Positions 38,328 to 47,565 are shown, counted from the first letter of the stretch. The stretch is DNA of 64,000 nucleotides from Oscillospiraceae bacterium (GCA_022799035.1 JAAWNQ010000002.1:1-64000); one strand, 5' to 3'. The notes: generated by a model from the letters alone, not told the origin. Program-made: numbers and translations.

Positions 38328-38567
38328 ATGGTCAAAATTCGTCTGCGCCGTATGGGCGCCAAGAAGGCTCCCTTCTACCGCATCGTGGTGGCGGACTCCC
38401 GCTATCCCCGTGACGGCCGCTTCATCGAGGAGATCGGCACCTACGATCCCACCGCTGATTCCGCCCAGTTGAAGGTGGACGCCGAGCGCGCCCAGGCCTG
38501 GATCAAGACCGGCGCTCAGCCCACCGAGACGGTGAAGGCTCTGCTGAAAAAAGCCGGCGCTATCTGA
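38328..38567 (+). CDS. rpsP: 30S ribosomal protein S16
   Basis: This 79-aa protein matches bS16: [40 protein letters not shown] and [18 protein letters not shown] precedes the ATG. It lies in the usual ffh-rpsP-khpA-rimM-trmD order. Confidence 0.98.
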   Translation: MVKIRLRRMGAKKAPFYRIVVADSRYPRDGRFIEEIGTYDPTADSAQLKVDAERAQAWIKTGAQPTETVKALLKKAGAI

Positions 38568-38584
38568 GAGGGAGGACGACACCA

Positions 38585-38815
38585 ATGAAAGAGCTCCTCA
38601 CCTACATCGCCCAAAACCTGGTGGACAACCCCGATCAGGTGGAGGTCACCGAGCGCGAGGGCGATGGCGAAGTCCTGCTGGAGCTGCGGGTGGCGAGCGA
38701 GGACATGGGCAAGGTGATCGGCCGTCAGGGCCGCATCGCCAAGTGGATCCGTGTGCTCATGCGCTCCGTGGGCCAGCGGAAGGGGACGCGCGTCTCCGTG
38801 GACATCACCGACTGA
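38585..38815 (+). CDS. khpA: KH-domain RNA-binding protein KhpA
   Basis: This 76-aa protein is a single KH domain with the GxxG loop in GKVIGRQGRIAKWIRVL. KhpA pairs with KhpB (EloR) and binds RNA; it affects cell elongation in pneumococci. It sits 17 bp behind rpsP with a GGGAGGA site. Confidence 0.95.
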   Translation: MKELLTYIAQNLVDNPDQVEVTEREGDGEVLLELRVASEDMGKVIGRQGRIAKWIRVLMRSVGQRKGTRVSVDITD

Positions 38816-38879
38816 ATGGAGGAAGCGGCGGGGTATGAGATCCCGCCGTTTTTTCTTATCCTGACCGGGAGGAACACAG

Positions 38880-39386
38880 ATGAAATCCCAATTCTTAGAG
38901 ACAGGCCAGATCGTCAATACCCATGGGGTGAAGGGCGAGGTAAAGGTGGTCCCCTGGGCCGACTCCCCCGAATACCTCAAGCAGTTCCACACCTTCTACC
39001 TGGAGGGTGGAACGCCCCTGAAGGCCCTCTCCGTCCGGGTGGACAAGACCAACGTCCTCATCCGCTTTGAGGGGGTGGACACGGTGGAGGCCGCCATGAA
39101 GCTGAAGGGCAAGACCCTTTCCGTTTCCCGCGCCGACGCCAAGCTCCCCGCTGGGCGGCACTTCCTGGCCGACCTCATGGGCCTGGAGGTACTGGACGCT
39201 GCCACCGGGGAACGACTGGGCGTGGTGGAGGACATCCTCACCCCCCCCGCCCACAACGTCTATGTGGTGGGGGGCGGAGAGAGGCGGTACATGATCCCCG
39301 CCGTCCCCGCCTTCATCGCCGAGACCAATGTGGAGGGCGGATATATCAAGGTAAATCTCATTGAGGGGTTGGAGACTGATGTATAG
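38880..39386 (+). CDS. rimM: 16S rRNA processing protein RimM
   Basis: This 168-aa protein helps assemble the 30S head near S19. It has the RimM N-domain (LETGQIVNTHGVKGEVKVVP) and a PRC-barrel C-domain (DLMGLEVLDAATGERLGVVE, MIPAVPAFI). trmD overlaps its end by 8 bp. A GGGAGG-type ribosome site precedes the ATG. Confidence 0.96.
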   Translation: MKSQFLETGQIVNTHGVKGEVKVVPWADSPEYLKQFHTFYLEGGTPLKALSVRVDKTNVLIRFEGVDTVEAAMKLKGKTLSVSRADAKLPAGRHFLADLMGLEVLDAATGERLGVVEDILTPPAHNVYVVGGGERRYMIPAVPAFIAETNVEGGYIKVNLIEGLETDV

Positions 39387-40134
39387 GATCGACATTCTCA
39401 CTCTTTTTGACATGACCGTGGGGGACGTACTCTCGGAATCCATCCTGGGCCGGGCCCAGGAGCGGGACTACCTCCGGATCGAGACCCACCAGATCCGGGA
39501 CTACACCCTCAACAAGCAGAAGCAGGTGGACGACTACCCCTACGGGGGCGGCCGGGGAGCGGTGATGCAGGCCGACCCCCTCTACCAGTGCTGGAAACAC
39601 GTAGTAGATTCCTTCGGCCCCGGCCACACCATCTACTTCTCCCCCGCCGGCGCCACCTTCACCCAGGCCCACGCCAAACGTCTGGCCGCCGACTACGACC
39701 ACCTGATCCTGGTCTGCGGCCACTACGAGGGCATCGACGAGCGGTTCATCGAGGAGTGCGTGGACGAGGAGATCTCCCTGGGGGACTTCGTCCTCACCGG
39801 CGGGGAGATCCCCGCCATGGCGGTGGCCGACGCGGTGAGCCGTCTGGTCCCCGGCGTTCTCCCCGACCCCGAGTGCTTCGAGAACGAGAGCCACTGGAAC
39901 GGCCTTCTGGAGTACCCCCAGTACTCCCGTCCCGAGGAGTGGCACGGCCGGAAGGTGCCCCCCATTCTCCTCTCGGGTAACCACGCCTTTGTGGAGAAAT
40001 GGCGGCGGAAGCAGGCCATCCTCCGCACCAAGCGGAGACGGCCCGATATGTATGAGAGGCTGGACCTCACCTCCAAGGAGGACCAGAAGCTGATGAAGGA
40101 GCTGCGGGAGGAGTACCCGGAGGATTTTTGCTGA
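39379..40134 (+). CDS. trmD: tRNA (guanine-37-N1)-methyltransferase
   Basis: This 251-aa SPOUT enzyme methylates G37 next to the anticodon. The trefoil-knot SAM site is clear: LVCGHYEGIDERFIEE, LTGGEIPAMAVADAVSRLVP and GRKVPPILLSGNH. The ATG at 39379 overlaps rimM by 8 bp, which implies translational coupling. rplS, which normally follows, is not present; an AT-rich unrelated gene comes next. Confidence 0.97.
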   Translation: MYRIDILTLFDMTVGDVLSESILGRAQERDYLRIETHQIRDYTLNKQKQVDDYPYGGGRGAVMQADPLYQCWKHVVDSFGPGHTIYFSPAGATFTQAHAKRLAADYDHLILVCGHYEGIDERFIEECVDEEISLGDFVLTGGEIPAMAVADAVSRLVPGVLPDPECFENESHWNGLLEYPQYSRPEEWHGRKVPPILLSGNHAFVEKWRRKQAILRTKRRRPDMYERLDLTSKEDQKLMKELREEYPEDFC

Positions 40135-40220
40135 TATCTTGATAGGAGGATCCAGCCCCCAAGAAACCGCCTGGATATAGCTTACGCCGCTAATATAATA
40201 ATCCAAATCGGGGTGAAGTG

Positions 40221-41054
40221 ATGGCATACATGCCTACCTTTGAAATAGCATCTCTTTCCATAAGGAGCCTGAAAGACTTTCAGGACACTAAGCTTGCAGA
40301 ACAGGTGTTTCAGGAGATCAACAAGGCGGGAAAAGATTTTATTCCTGACATTTATGGAGAAAGCGAACCTCTAAAACTAAAATATGATACAGTTGACCCT
40401 GCACCTCTCATCCGCCTTTGGGCGGATGAGAGGGATGGGACGGCTGATGCTCAGTGCTCTTTTGCAGGGGCTGAAATTCTTATGGAGAAGAGAAAAAAGC
40501 CAAAAACCAGCTATCAAATGTACTGGCAAAAAAGTCAACAAGCAAAATTTAACTTTTTCATTTTTACGGTTAGTATTGACTATCTGAGAGATGAAGAGAA
40601 CTTGCGGAGATTTATGGAGCTTGGTGATCGTCTGCTTATCCTTCTGGAGCCCGTGCAGTCTAATATTTGGAATAAGATGTTGCCCGAATGGAGTAGGCCG
40701 ATTAATTTTCGAGTACGGCATCCTGAGTTGGCGTGGATCAATTACTTTGGGAGGCCCTACATTGATTTGTTCGGTAGAGAAAAACTCCTGAGCGCACCGT
40801 GCTTCCGCACCTTTGAAATTGGCGAGGACCTAATTGGGCTACAGATGACAGAAGATCTGTTCCAGCCCATTCCTTCTGATGTAAGGGATGCCGTCAAAAA
40901 GCACTTGGGCGAGGATGCTTTTGTGGAAGAAGGCAAATGGTATCGTATGTATAAAACAGGGCGAGTTCCTGCGTTTGACTTTTCCAATGTGCTGTTTGAT
41001 CCTTCTAAACCCATTGAGGAGCCCCAGATCAGGATGAGACAGAAAAAGGAATAA
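40221..41054 (+). CDS. AT-rich gene, possible immunity-type protein
   Basis: This 277-aa protein is not firmly recognised. The segment HPELAWINYFGRPYIDLFG followed by a beta-rich tail resembles the W-x-N-(Y/F)-FG pattern of DUF3396 / Imm52-type immunity proteins, but I rate that only as a lead. It is much AT-richer than the flanking genes and stands where rplS is expected, so it is probably acquired. The ATG at 40221 follows GGGGTG; a GTG one codon earlier is possible. No signal peptide or toxin partner is visible. Confidence 0.6.
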   Translation: MAYMPTFEIASLSIRSLKDFQDTKLAEQVFQEINKAGKDFIPDIYGESEPLKLKYDTVDPAPLIRLWADERDGTADAQCSFAGAEILMEKRKKPKTSYQMYWQKSQQAKFNFFIFTVSIDYLRDEENLRRFMELGDRLLILLEPVQSNIWNKMLPEWSRPINFRVRHPELAWINYFGRPYIDLFGREKLLSAPCFRTFEIGEDLIGLQMTEDLFQPIPSDVRDAVKKHLGEDAFVEEGKWYRMYKTGRVPAFDFSNVLFDPSKPIEEPQIRMRQKKE

Positions 41055-41129
41055 GTAGCTTTTATCCTGCCGCCCAAAGCCAACAGCGGGACAAAGGGGC
41101 AAGAAATTTTCCACCTCCTCCGATTCCCC

Positions 41130-41158
41130 TTTACTTTTCCCCGCCAATATGGTATACT
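41130..41158 (+). promoter_or_regulatory. Promoter of the DegV-family gene
   Basis: TTTACT (41130-41135) and TATACT (41153-41158) are 17 bp apart, 41 bp upstream of the ATG. Confidence 0.8.
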
Positions 41159-41198
41159 TCAAATATAATTTTCAAAATTAGATTTGGAGGCCGCCATT

Positions 41199-42038
41199 AT
41201 GAGTTTTAAGATCATCGTGGATAGCTGCTGCGACCTTACCGCCAAGCAGCTTCTCCAAGGTCCCTTTCTCCGGGTCCCCCTCACCATCTCCCTGGCCGGG
41301 GAGGATATCGTGGACGACGAAACCTTTGACCAGACCCACCTGATCCTGCTCATGCGGGAGAACCAGGACCCTCCCAAAACCGCCTGCCCCTCCCCCGCCC
41401 AGTATCTGGATGCCTTTGAGAAGGCCGGAGCGGACGACATTTATGTCGTTACCCTCTCCGCGCTGTTGTCCGGCTCCCATAATGCGGCAGCCCAGGCCCG
41501 GGCCATCTGGCTGGAGGAACACCCGGAGGCCCATATCCATATATTCAACTCCTGTTCCGCCGCCGCGGGGGAGGTGTCCATCGCCCTGAAGCTGTTGGAT
41601 GTCGCCAACAGCGCCCAGGATTTCCAGACCGTGGTGGAGGAGGTCTCCCGGTATATCGCCTCCATGACCACCTATTTCGTGCTGGAGGATCTGGACCACC
41701 TGCGGAAGAACGGCCGCCTCACCGGCGCCCTGGCCCTGGTCACCGAGGCCCTGCGGATCAAGCTCCTCATGGGAGCCACCCCCGAGGGACAGATCAAAAA
41801 GGTGGGCCAGGCCCTGTCGGTGAAGCAGGCCCTGACCCGGATGGTGAGCCTGATGGCCGCCGACCCGGGCCACGTCGGAAAGCGTTTATCCATCGTCCAC
41901 TGCAACAACCCGGACCGGGCCTTCTTTGTCCGGGAGCTGGTCCAGAAGGCCTGTCAATTCAAGGACATCCTGATCTCCGAAGCCCGGGGCGTCACCACCG
42001 TCTACGCCAACGACGGCGGCATCGTGGTGGCTTACTGA
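41199..42038 (+). CDS. DegV-family fatty-acid-binding protein
   Basis: This 279-aa protein matches DegV: FKIIVDSCCDL at the N-terminus, KTACPSPAQYLDAFEKAGAD, VTLSALLSGSHNAA and LEDLDHLRKNGRLTGA. DegV/FakB proteins hold a fatty acid that FakA phosphorylates for lipid synthesis; no fakA is nearby. GGAGG precedes the ATG at 41199. A strong terminator follows. Confidence 0.93.
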   Translation: MSFKIIVDSCCDLTAKQLLQGPFLRVPLTISLAGEDIVDDETFDQTHLILLMRENQDPPKTACPSPAQYLDAFEKAGADDIYVVTLSALLSGSHNAAAQARAIWLEEHPEAHIHIFNSCSAAAGEVSIALKLLDVANSAQDFQTVVEEVSRYIASMTTYFVLEDLDHLRKNGRLTGALALVTEALRIKLLMGATPEGQIKKVGQALSVKQALTRMVSLMAADPGHVGKRLSIVHCNNPDRAFFVRELVQKACQFKDILISEARGVTTVYANDGGIVVAY

Positions 42039-42046
42039 AAAAACTT

Positions 42047-42090
42047 CAAAAAAGAGCTCCGGCGTCCTTGGACGCCGGAGTTCTTTTTTT
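42047..42090. terminator. Bidirectional terminator
   Basis: CTCCGGCGTCC pairs with GGACGCCGGAG, with A and T runs on both sides. It serves the DegV gene and the convergent rnf operon. Confidence 0.95.
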
Positions 42091-43207
42091 ATTCCGTTTT
42101 CTCTCCCCCTGCCAAAGCCCCGGCCGGAGTCTCCTCCTCAGGAGCCTCCTCTTTCTCCCCCAGGGCCTCCCCCACGGCGGCCACCGCCTGCTCAAAGGCT
42201 TTAAATGCCTCCTCCGACATTCTGGCCTTGTCCTCCCCCTTCTCCTCCCTCGTCTCAGCGGGGGCAGGGGGTACAACAGGCTCCTCCTTTTCCACGGAGG
42301 TCTCCTCCGGAGCGGCCACCTCCTCCGGCTCCTTCTCCGTGGGCGGGGCGGTCTCCCTCTCCTCCTCCACGGAGATCACTATCTCCTCCAGTATCTCAGA
42401 GGGGGGATCCAAGACCTCCTCCTTCTCCTCCGCCGGCTCCTCCATCTTCCCCTGAGGCGGGGTAGTCTTCCCCTTCTCCCTCTTCGGCTTCTTGGGCGCC
42501 TTGGGTTTCTTGGGGGGCTTGGGCGGTTTTTCCGGCTTGGGCTCCGGCTTGGGAGGCTCGGGCACCACCTCTTCCTGGATCAGATGCCGGGGGCATTTGG
42601 AAACGCAGAGCCCACAGGAATCGCACTTCTCATAGTCGATCCGGGCCAGTCCCTCCTTCACCGTGATAGCCTCCCTGGGGCACTCCTTGGCGCAGAGCCC
42701 ACACCCGATACAGCCGTTGGAGCAGAACTCCTCCACCGTCTCTCCCGTTTCTGAGGAGCTACAGGGAATGGACACATGGCGTTTGGGCCGGAAGGGCTCC
42801 AGGGCGATGAGCTTCCTGGGGCAGACCTCCGCGCACCGGCCGCAGCCGTCGCACCTGTCCCGGTCCACCACCGCCGCCCCTTGCGCTATGTGGATGGCCC
42901 CCTGGGGGCATACCTTGGCGCAGGAGCCCATGCCCAGGCATCCCTGCTCACAGCGCAGCGGTCCGCCCCCCGGCATCCGGGCGGCGGCCAGACAGTCCTC
43001 GATCCCCTCATAGCGGTACTTGGTAAATTCACTTCCACAGCCGGTGCAGTGGACCACCGCCGTAAGGCGGGACCCCTCCTCCCCTGTTTCCTTGGGGTCT
43101 CTCCCCGCCTCCTCCGGCTCCGGCCCACCAGCCCGCAGGACCTGCAGGAACCCAAAAAGCGCTCCCAACGCCGCCAGCACCGCCACCGCGATCAAGATCT
43201 TTATCAT
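42089..43207 (-). CDS. rnfB: Rnf complex subunit B, with a long charged C-terminal tail
   Basis: This 372-aa subunit has an N-terminal membrane helix (residues 1-24), a 4Fe-4S site (CTGCGSEFTKYRYEGIEDC) and further ferredoxin clusters: CDGCGRCAEVCP, CIGCGLCAKECP and CDSCGLCVSKCP. It passes electrons from ferredoxin into the Rnf pump. After about residue 225 the protein continues for some 150 residues as a Pro/Lys- then Glu-rich, low-complexity tail that ordinary RnfB lacks. It is the last gene of rnfCDGEAB and ends at the bidirectional terminator. Confidence 0.95.
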   Translation of the reverse strand: MIKILIAVAVLAALGALFGFLQVLRAGGPEPEEAGRDPKETGEEGSRLTAVVHCTGCGSEFTKYRYEGIEDCLAAARMPGGGPLRCEQGCLGMGSCAKVCPQGAIHIAQGAAVVDRDRCDGCGRCAEVCPRKLIALEPFRPKRHVSIPCSSSETGETVEEFCSNGCIGCGLCAKECPREAITVKEGLARIDYEKCDSCGLCVSKCPRHLIQEEVVPEPPKPEPKPEKPPKPPKKPKAPKKPKREKGKTTPPQGKMEEPAEEKEEVLDPPSEILEEIVISVEEERETAPPTEKEPEEVAAPEETSVEKEEPVVPPAPAETREEKGEDKARMSEEAFKAFEQAVAAVGEALGEKEEAPEEETPAGALAGGEKTE

Positions 43208-43220
43208 ATCTCACTCCCCC

Positions 43221-43814
43221 TTATCCAAAAAGGGTCAGATTGGAAAACCCGGAAAAACACAGGGCCATCAGCCCCGCCGTCACCAGGGCGATGGGGAATC
43301 CCCGGAACGCCTTGGGACAGTTTCCAAACTCCAGCCGTTCCCGCAAACTGGCAAAAAGGCAGATGACCAGCAAAAAGCCCAGTCCCCCCGCCACAGCATA
43401 GACCACACTCTCCCCAAAGCCATACCCGTTCTGCACGTTCTGCAATATCACGCCCATCACAGCGCAGTTGGCGATGAGGGCCAGGGTATCCTCTCCCCCC
43501 TTCCACCGAGTAGGAAAGAGTTTCCCCCCCAGCAACTCCAACCCCTCCACCAGAAGGGCCGCCACCAGCAGAAAGACCAGACTCTCCAAATGCCGCAGGC
43601 CGTTGGGCGCCAAGAGATACTCGTTGAGGGGCCAGCACACCGCCGCGGTAAGACCCATCACCAGGACCATGGCCGCCCCCATCCGGGCCGCCCGCCGGGT
43701 GGAGCCGGATCCCTCCAAGAAGGGACCCACTCCCAAAAGCTGGCTCAGAACCAGGTTGTTCACCAGGATGACCCCCAGGGCCATCCCAAAGAGAGACGTC
43801 ATCCTCTCGTTCAT
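43221..43814 (-). CDS. rnfA: Rnf complex subunit A
   Basis: This 197-aa protein has six membrane helices and matches RnfA: GVILVNNLVLSQLLGVGPFL, IANCAVMGVILQNV and GFGESVVYAVAGGLGFLLV. It forms the membrane core of the Rnf pump with RnfE. The start overlaps the rnfE stop by 4 bp (ATGA). Confidence 0.96.
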   Translation of the reverse strand: MNERMTSLFGMALGVILVNNLVLSQLLGVGPFLEGSGSTRRAARMGAAMVLVMGLTAAVCWPLNEYLLAPNGLRHLESLVFLLVAALLVEGLELLGGKLFPTRWKGGEDTLALIANCAVMGVILQNVQNGYGFGESVVYAVAGGLGFLLVICLFASLRERLEFGNCPKAFRGFPIALVTAGLMALCFSGFSNLTLFG

Positions 43815-44464
43815 CCCTTCGCCGCCCCCTTTCTCTTGCGGGGCCTCTCAGCCCGTTCCGCGCCGGCCCGGACCAGAGCCACCACGCAGGCCAGGGTCAG
43901 GAACCCGCCCACCGGCAGGATCATCCCCCCGGCGACGTACTGAGCGGAGAAGATCTGGATCCCCCGTCCCCCGTTGAGAAGGCCGCTTCCAAAGCAGCCC
44001 CGGCCCAGCAGCTCCCGTACCGTTCCCACCAGGGCCAGTACCAGGGTGTAGCCCACCCCCTGGCAGACTCCATCCACCAGGGAGGCCGCCGGCGGATTCT
44101 CCCACGCAAAGGCCCCGCCCCGGCTCAGCAGGATACAGATGACCCCCAGCAGGGGCAAAAACAGCCCCAGTTCCTCGGTAAGCCCGGGGAAAAAGGCCTG
44201 GACCACCAGGTCCCCCACCGCCCCCAGGGTGGCCATGATCAGCACCCCGCTGATCCTCTGGATGGGAGCCGGAATATACAGCCGAAGGGCGGAGATGATC
44301 CCGTCGGAGAGGGTCAGCACCATCAGAACGCACAGCCCCATCCCCAGTCCGCCCCGCAGGGTGGTGGTGACGGCCAAAGCCGCGCAGAGGCCCAAAAGCT
44401 GTACCGCCGCCGGGTTTCGGGTCAGGAGCCCCTCCTTGATCTGTTTTCTGAGATCCATGTTCAT
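43811..44464 (-). CDS. rnfE: Rnf complex subunit E
   Basis: This 217-aa protein has six membrane helices and matches RnfE: KEGLLTRNPAAVQLLGLCAAL, then SDGIISALRLYIPAPIQRISGV, and an AFAWENPP segment before the fifth helix. The C-terminus is basic and extended. It follows rnfG by 7 bp. Confidence 0.95.
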   Translation of the reverse strand: MNMDLRKQIKEGLLTRNPAAVQLLGLCAALAVTTTLRGGLGMGLCVLMVLTLSDGIISALRLYIPAPIQRISGVLIMATLGAVGDLVVQAFFPGLTEELGLFLPLLGVICILLSRGGAFAWENPPAASLVDGVCQGVGYTLVLALVGTVRELLGRGCFGSGLLNGGRGIQIFSAQYVAGGMILPVGGFLTLACVVALVRAGAERAERPRKRKGAAKG

Positions 44465-44471
44465 CCCCTCC

Positions 44472-45095
44472 TTAACCCACTTCCGCGGCGACGGCCAGGG
44501 CGGAGTTCACCGCCGCGCACACCGCCCGGGAAGTGATGGTAGCCCCGGAGATGGCGGCGATATCACCGCCGTCAGCCTCCACCCGGACCAGGCCCTTCTT
44601 GCCCACAAACTGCTCCCGGAATTCCGCCTCCCGGACCCGGTCTCCCAGGCCCTCCGTCTCCCCGGAGTTCACCACGGCCACGCCGGCCACCGTTCCGTCC
44701 TCATTGACCCCCACCATCACAGTGAGCTCCTTGCCAAAGCTTCCCGCCGGGGTGACCTGCACCGCGCAGCCCACCCCCTGGGCCCGGTAGACCTCCTCCA
44801 CCGTGGCGTCGCTTCCCGTATAGTTCACCTTATCGTACCGCTCTCCGTAGGGAAGGGCCTCCACCAGGGCTCCCAGGTCCCAGGCCTCCTGGTTGGCGGC
44901 GATCCGGTCCCGGGTCAGAAGGTCTGTGATCCCCAGTACCAGGGCGCAGGCCACACACACGCCGCACAGGATCCCCACTAGCAGGACCTGGGGAGGAACG
45001 CTCCTGGAGACCGCTTTCCCCTCCTCCTTGGAAAGCCGCTCTCCCGCGGGCTTCTCCTTGGCGGTGCCTTTTCCCAAATGGGCAGGTTTCTTCAT
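44472..45095 (-). CDS. rnfG: Rnf complex subunit G
   Basis: This 207-aa subunit has a cytoplasmic, Lys-rich N-terminus (about 35 residues), one membrane helix (about 36-58) and an outer FMN_bind domain. The covalent-FMN site reads ISGATITSRAV near residue 183. It moves electrons on the outer side of the membrane. The ATG at 45095 overlaps the rnfD stop by 4 bp. Confidence 0.95.
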   Translation of the reverse strand: MKKPAHLGKGTAKEKPAGERLSKEEGKAVSRSVPPQVLLVGILCGVCVACALVLGITDLLTRDRIAANQEAWDLGALVEALPYGERYDKVNYTGSDATVEEVYRAQGVGCAVQVTPAGSFGKELTVMVGVNEDGTVAGVAVVNSGETEGLGDRVREAEFREQFVGKKGLVRVEADGGDIAAISGATITSRAVCAAVNSALAVAAEVG

Positions 45096-46126
45096 GCCGT
45101 CTCGCCCCCCTTCCCCGTCTTCTTTCCATTTCTCTTTCTGCCATACTGTCCGGGCAGAGTATGTTTCTCCAGAACCGGCACACACAGGTTCATCAGCAGA
45201 ATGGCATAGCTGACCCCCTCCGGCCCTCCTCCAAAGCGGCGCAGGAACATGGTCAGCAGGCCGCAGCCCACCCCGAACAGCCACCCTCCCAAGGGGGTGC
45301 TGGGACTGGTCACATAGTCGGTAGCCATAAACAGGGCTCCCAACATCACCCCGCCTCCAAGAAGCTGGCAGAGCATCCAATCCACCGGGTCATTCCCCTG
45401 GGGGAACAGGAAGGCCAACGCCGCCACCGTCCCCAGGTAGGCCGTAGGGATCCGGGGATGGATCACCCCCCGGAAGATCAGGTAGGCTCCCCCCAGCAGA
45501 AGGGCCAGAGCGGATACCTCCCCGATACACCCTCCCACATTTCCGTAAAACATATCCCGCATACTGGCCTCGGAACTCCCCAGCCAGGGCAGTACCCCGC
45601 TCTGGAGGTCGGCCATGGGCGTGGCGGCGGAGACTACGTCAGCCCCCGTCTGTCCCAGTTCGATCCAGTATTTGGTCCCCGGCTTGACCCAGCCCGTCAG
45701 ACTGGAGGCATAGCTCAACGCCAGAAAGGCCCGCCCCGCCAAGGCCGGGTTCAAAAAGTTTTTCCCCAGCCCTCCGAAAAGCTGTTTTACCACCACCATG
45801 GCGAAGAAATCCCCCACCAGAACGGTCCAGAGGGGCATTCCCACCGGACAGACAAAGGCCAGCAGCAGCCCCGTAACAGCGGCGGACAGATCCCCCCCGC
45901 TCTGGGGCTTTTTCAGCAGGATCCGGTATCCCCCCTCAAAGACCTCACAGCCCAGAACGGAGACCGCCGTCAGGACCAAAGCCCGGGGGCCGAAGAAAAA
46001 CACCCCCATACACAGGGCCGGGACCAGAGCGATGAGCACATCCAGCATCAGCGCCCGCGTCCCCACAGGGGAACTTACATGGGGGGAGGAGGCCACCGTC
46101 AGCCGCAGATCCGCGTATTCCTTCAC
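45092..46126 (-). CDS. rnfD: Rnf complex subunit D
   Basis: This 344-aa protein has about nine membrane helices and matches RnfD: LRLTVASSPHVSSP, GGDLSAAVTGLLLAFVCPVG, QLFGGLGKNFLNPALAGRAF and, for the covalent flavin, VVSAATPMADL (the family usually shows SGATPL). NDPVDWMLCQLLGGGVMLGALFMATDYVTSP marks the C-terminal half. The start overlaps rnfC by 4 bp. Confidence 0.96.
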   Translation of the reverse strand: MKEYADLRLTVASSPHVSSPVGTRALMLDVLIALVPALCMGVFFFGPRALVLTAVSVLGCEVFEGGYRILLKKPQSGGDLSAAVTGLLLAFVCPVGMPLWTVLVGDFFAMVVVKQLFGGLGKNFLNPALAGRAFLALSYASSLTGWVKPGTKYWIELGQTGADVVSAATPMADLQSGVLPWLGSSEASMRDMFYGNVGGCIGEVSALALLLGGAYLIFRGVIHPRIPTAYLGTVAALAFLFPQGNDPVDWMLCQLLGGGVMLGALFMATDYVTSPSTPLGGWLFGVGCGLLTMFLRRFGGGPEGVSYAILLMNLCVPVLEKHTLPGQYGRKRNGKKTGKGGETA

Positions 46127-47454
46127 TGGTCCTTCCCCTCCTTTCTCTTTGCCGCCCTCTCCCGCAGGACGGACTTGGCCGTCCGGAAGGACTGGACCAG
46201 AGACAGTCGGGCAGGACAGATGTAGTTACAGCTTCCGCATTCGATACAATCCATCACATGGAGCTTCTCCGCCTGTTCCCAGCGGTACTGCTCCACATTC
46301 ATCCGCAGGAACAGGGGCGCCAGCTTCATGGGACAGACCTCCACGCATTTTCCACAGCGGATACAGGCCTGGGCCGGATCCCTCCGTCCCACCTCCTCCT
46401 TTGTGAGGCAGAGGACCCCGTTGGTGGACTTCATCACAGGGGCGTCCAGATCATAGAGGGGCGTCCCCATCATAGGCCCGCCCAGAAGGACCCGGTCCGG
46501 CTCCTCCTGGAAGCCCCCGGCCTGCTTGATCAGCCAGCTCACCGGCGTCCCCATGGGAACGATCACGTTCATAGGCTCCGCCACCGCTCCCCCTGTCAGG
46601 GTCACCCGCCGCCGGGTGAGGGCTTTGCCCTCTGCCACCGCCTCCCATACCGCGGCGGCAGTCCCCACGTTGCATACCAGACACTTCACATCCGCCGGCA
46701 GCTTCCCCGAGGGCACCTGCCGCCCCGTCAGACTCTGGATGAGCTGCTTCTCCGCCCCCTGGGGGTAGCGGACCTTCATCACATGGACCTGGATGTCCTC
46801 CCCCGCCAGGGCCTTCAGGTTCTCGATGGCGTCAGGCTTGTTGTTCTCCACGGCGATGAGTATCTTTTGGACCTTCACCGCCTTGGCCATCAGCCTGGCT
46901 CCCCCCACCACCGCTTCCCCCCGCTCCGCCATGAGCCGGTGGTCGGCGGTGATGTAGGGTTCGCACTCCGCCCCGTTGAGGATCAGGGTGTCCACCTTCC
47001 CCACCGCCCCGGACAGCTTCACATGGGTGGGGAACCCCGCCCCGCCCATGCCGGTGATCCCGGCCTTCTCCACGATGGAGAGGATCTCGGTCCCCGACAG
47101 TCCCGCGGGATTGCTCCTCCCCTTCCACTCCGGGCAGGGGGTATCCTGAAAGTCGTTGTCGATGACCACCGACAGCATTCTCCCACCCCCGCCGTAGGGC
47201 CGCTCCTCCACCGCGGCCACCTTCCCCGACACGCTGGCGTGGATGGCGGCCCCCAGCCCCTTGGGCTCTCCGATCAGCTGACCCACCGTCACCTGGTCCC
47301 CGGGAGCCACCGTGGGAACGCAGGGGGCGCCCACGTGCATGGCCATGGGAATGACCACCTGCCCCGGCGCCTCCCGCAGGGGAGCCGCGGCCTTGTGCTC
47401 CGTCAGATCCTTATGCTCCGCGGGGTGGACCCCGCCGAAAAACGGACGCTGCAT
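46123..47454 (-). CDS. rnfC: Rnf complex subunit C
   Basis: This 443-aa soluble subunit takes electrons to or from NAD. It has GMGGAGFPTHVKL (NADH site), the FMN region (LILNGAECEPYITADHRLM) and two 4Fe-4S motifs, CIRCGKCVEVCP and CIECGSCNYICP. It leads the operon and is transcribed divergently from the secreted flavoprotein. An extended -10 box lies 52 bp upstream of its start. Confidence 0.96.
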   Translation of the reverse strand: MQRPFFGGVHPAEHKDLTEHKAAAPLREAPGQVVIPMAMHVGAPCVPTVAPGDQVTVGQLIGEPKGLGAAIHASVSGKVAAVEERPYGGGGRMLSVVIDNDFQDTPCPEWKGRSNPAGLSGTEILSIVEKAGITGMGGAGFPTHVKLSGAVGKVDTLILNGAECEPYITADHRLMAERGEAVVGGARLMAKAVKVQKILIAVENNKPDAIENLKALAGEDIQVHVMKVRYPQGAEKQLIQSLTGRQVPSGKLPADVKCLVCNVGTAAAVWEAVAEGKALTRRRVTLTGGAVAEPMNVIVPMGTPVSWLIKQAGGFQEEPDRVLLGGPMMGTPLYDLDAPVMKSTNGVLCLTKEEVGRRDPAQACIRCGKCVEVCPMKLAPLFLRMNVEQYRWEQAEKLHVMDCIECGSCNYICPARLSLVQSFRTAKSVLRERAAKRKEGKDQ

Positions 47455-47505
47455 AGACTCACCTCAATTTACACGCCGCACCCGGGCGGCGCACATTCCA
47501 AATCT

Positions 47506-47515
47506 ATTATATCAT
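47506..47515 (-). promoter_or_regulatory. Extended -10 promoter of the rnf operon
   Basis: The minus strand carries TGATATAAT, an extended -10 box; no good -35 box is seen at 17 bp. It lies in the shared 197 bp between rnfC and the flavoprotein gene. Confidence 0.5.
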
Positions 47516-47565
47516 AGTGCATTTCGTCAAAAAAGTCCAGTCCCTTCCTTTTTTCGATTTTTCCA

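Noticed and set aside
42140-42480. The Pro/Glu-rich end of rnfB as a repeat array or CRISPR
   Set aside because: It is low-complexity coding sequence without regular spacers or identical repeats.
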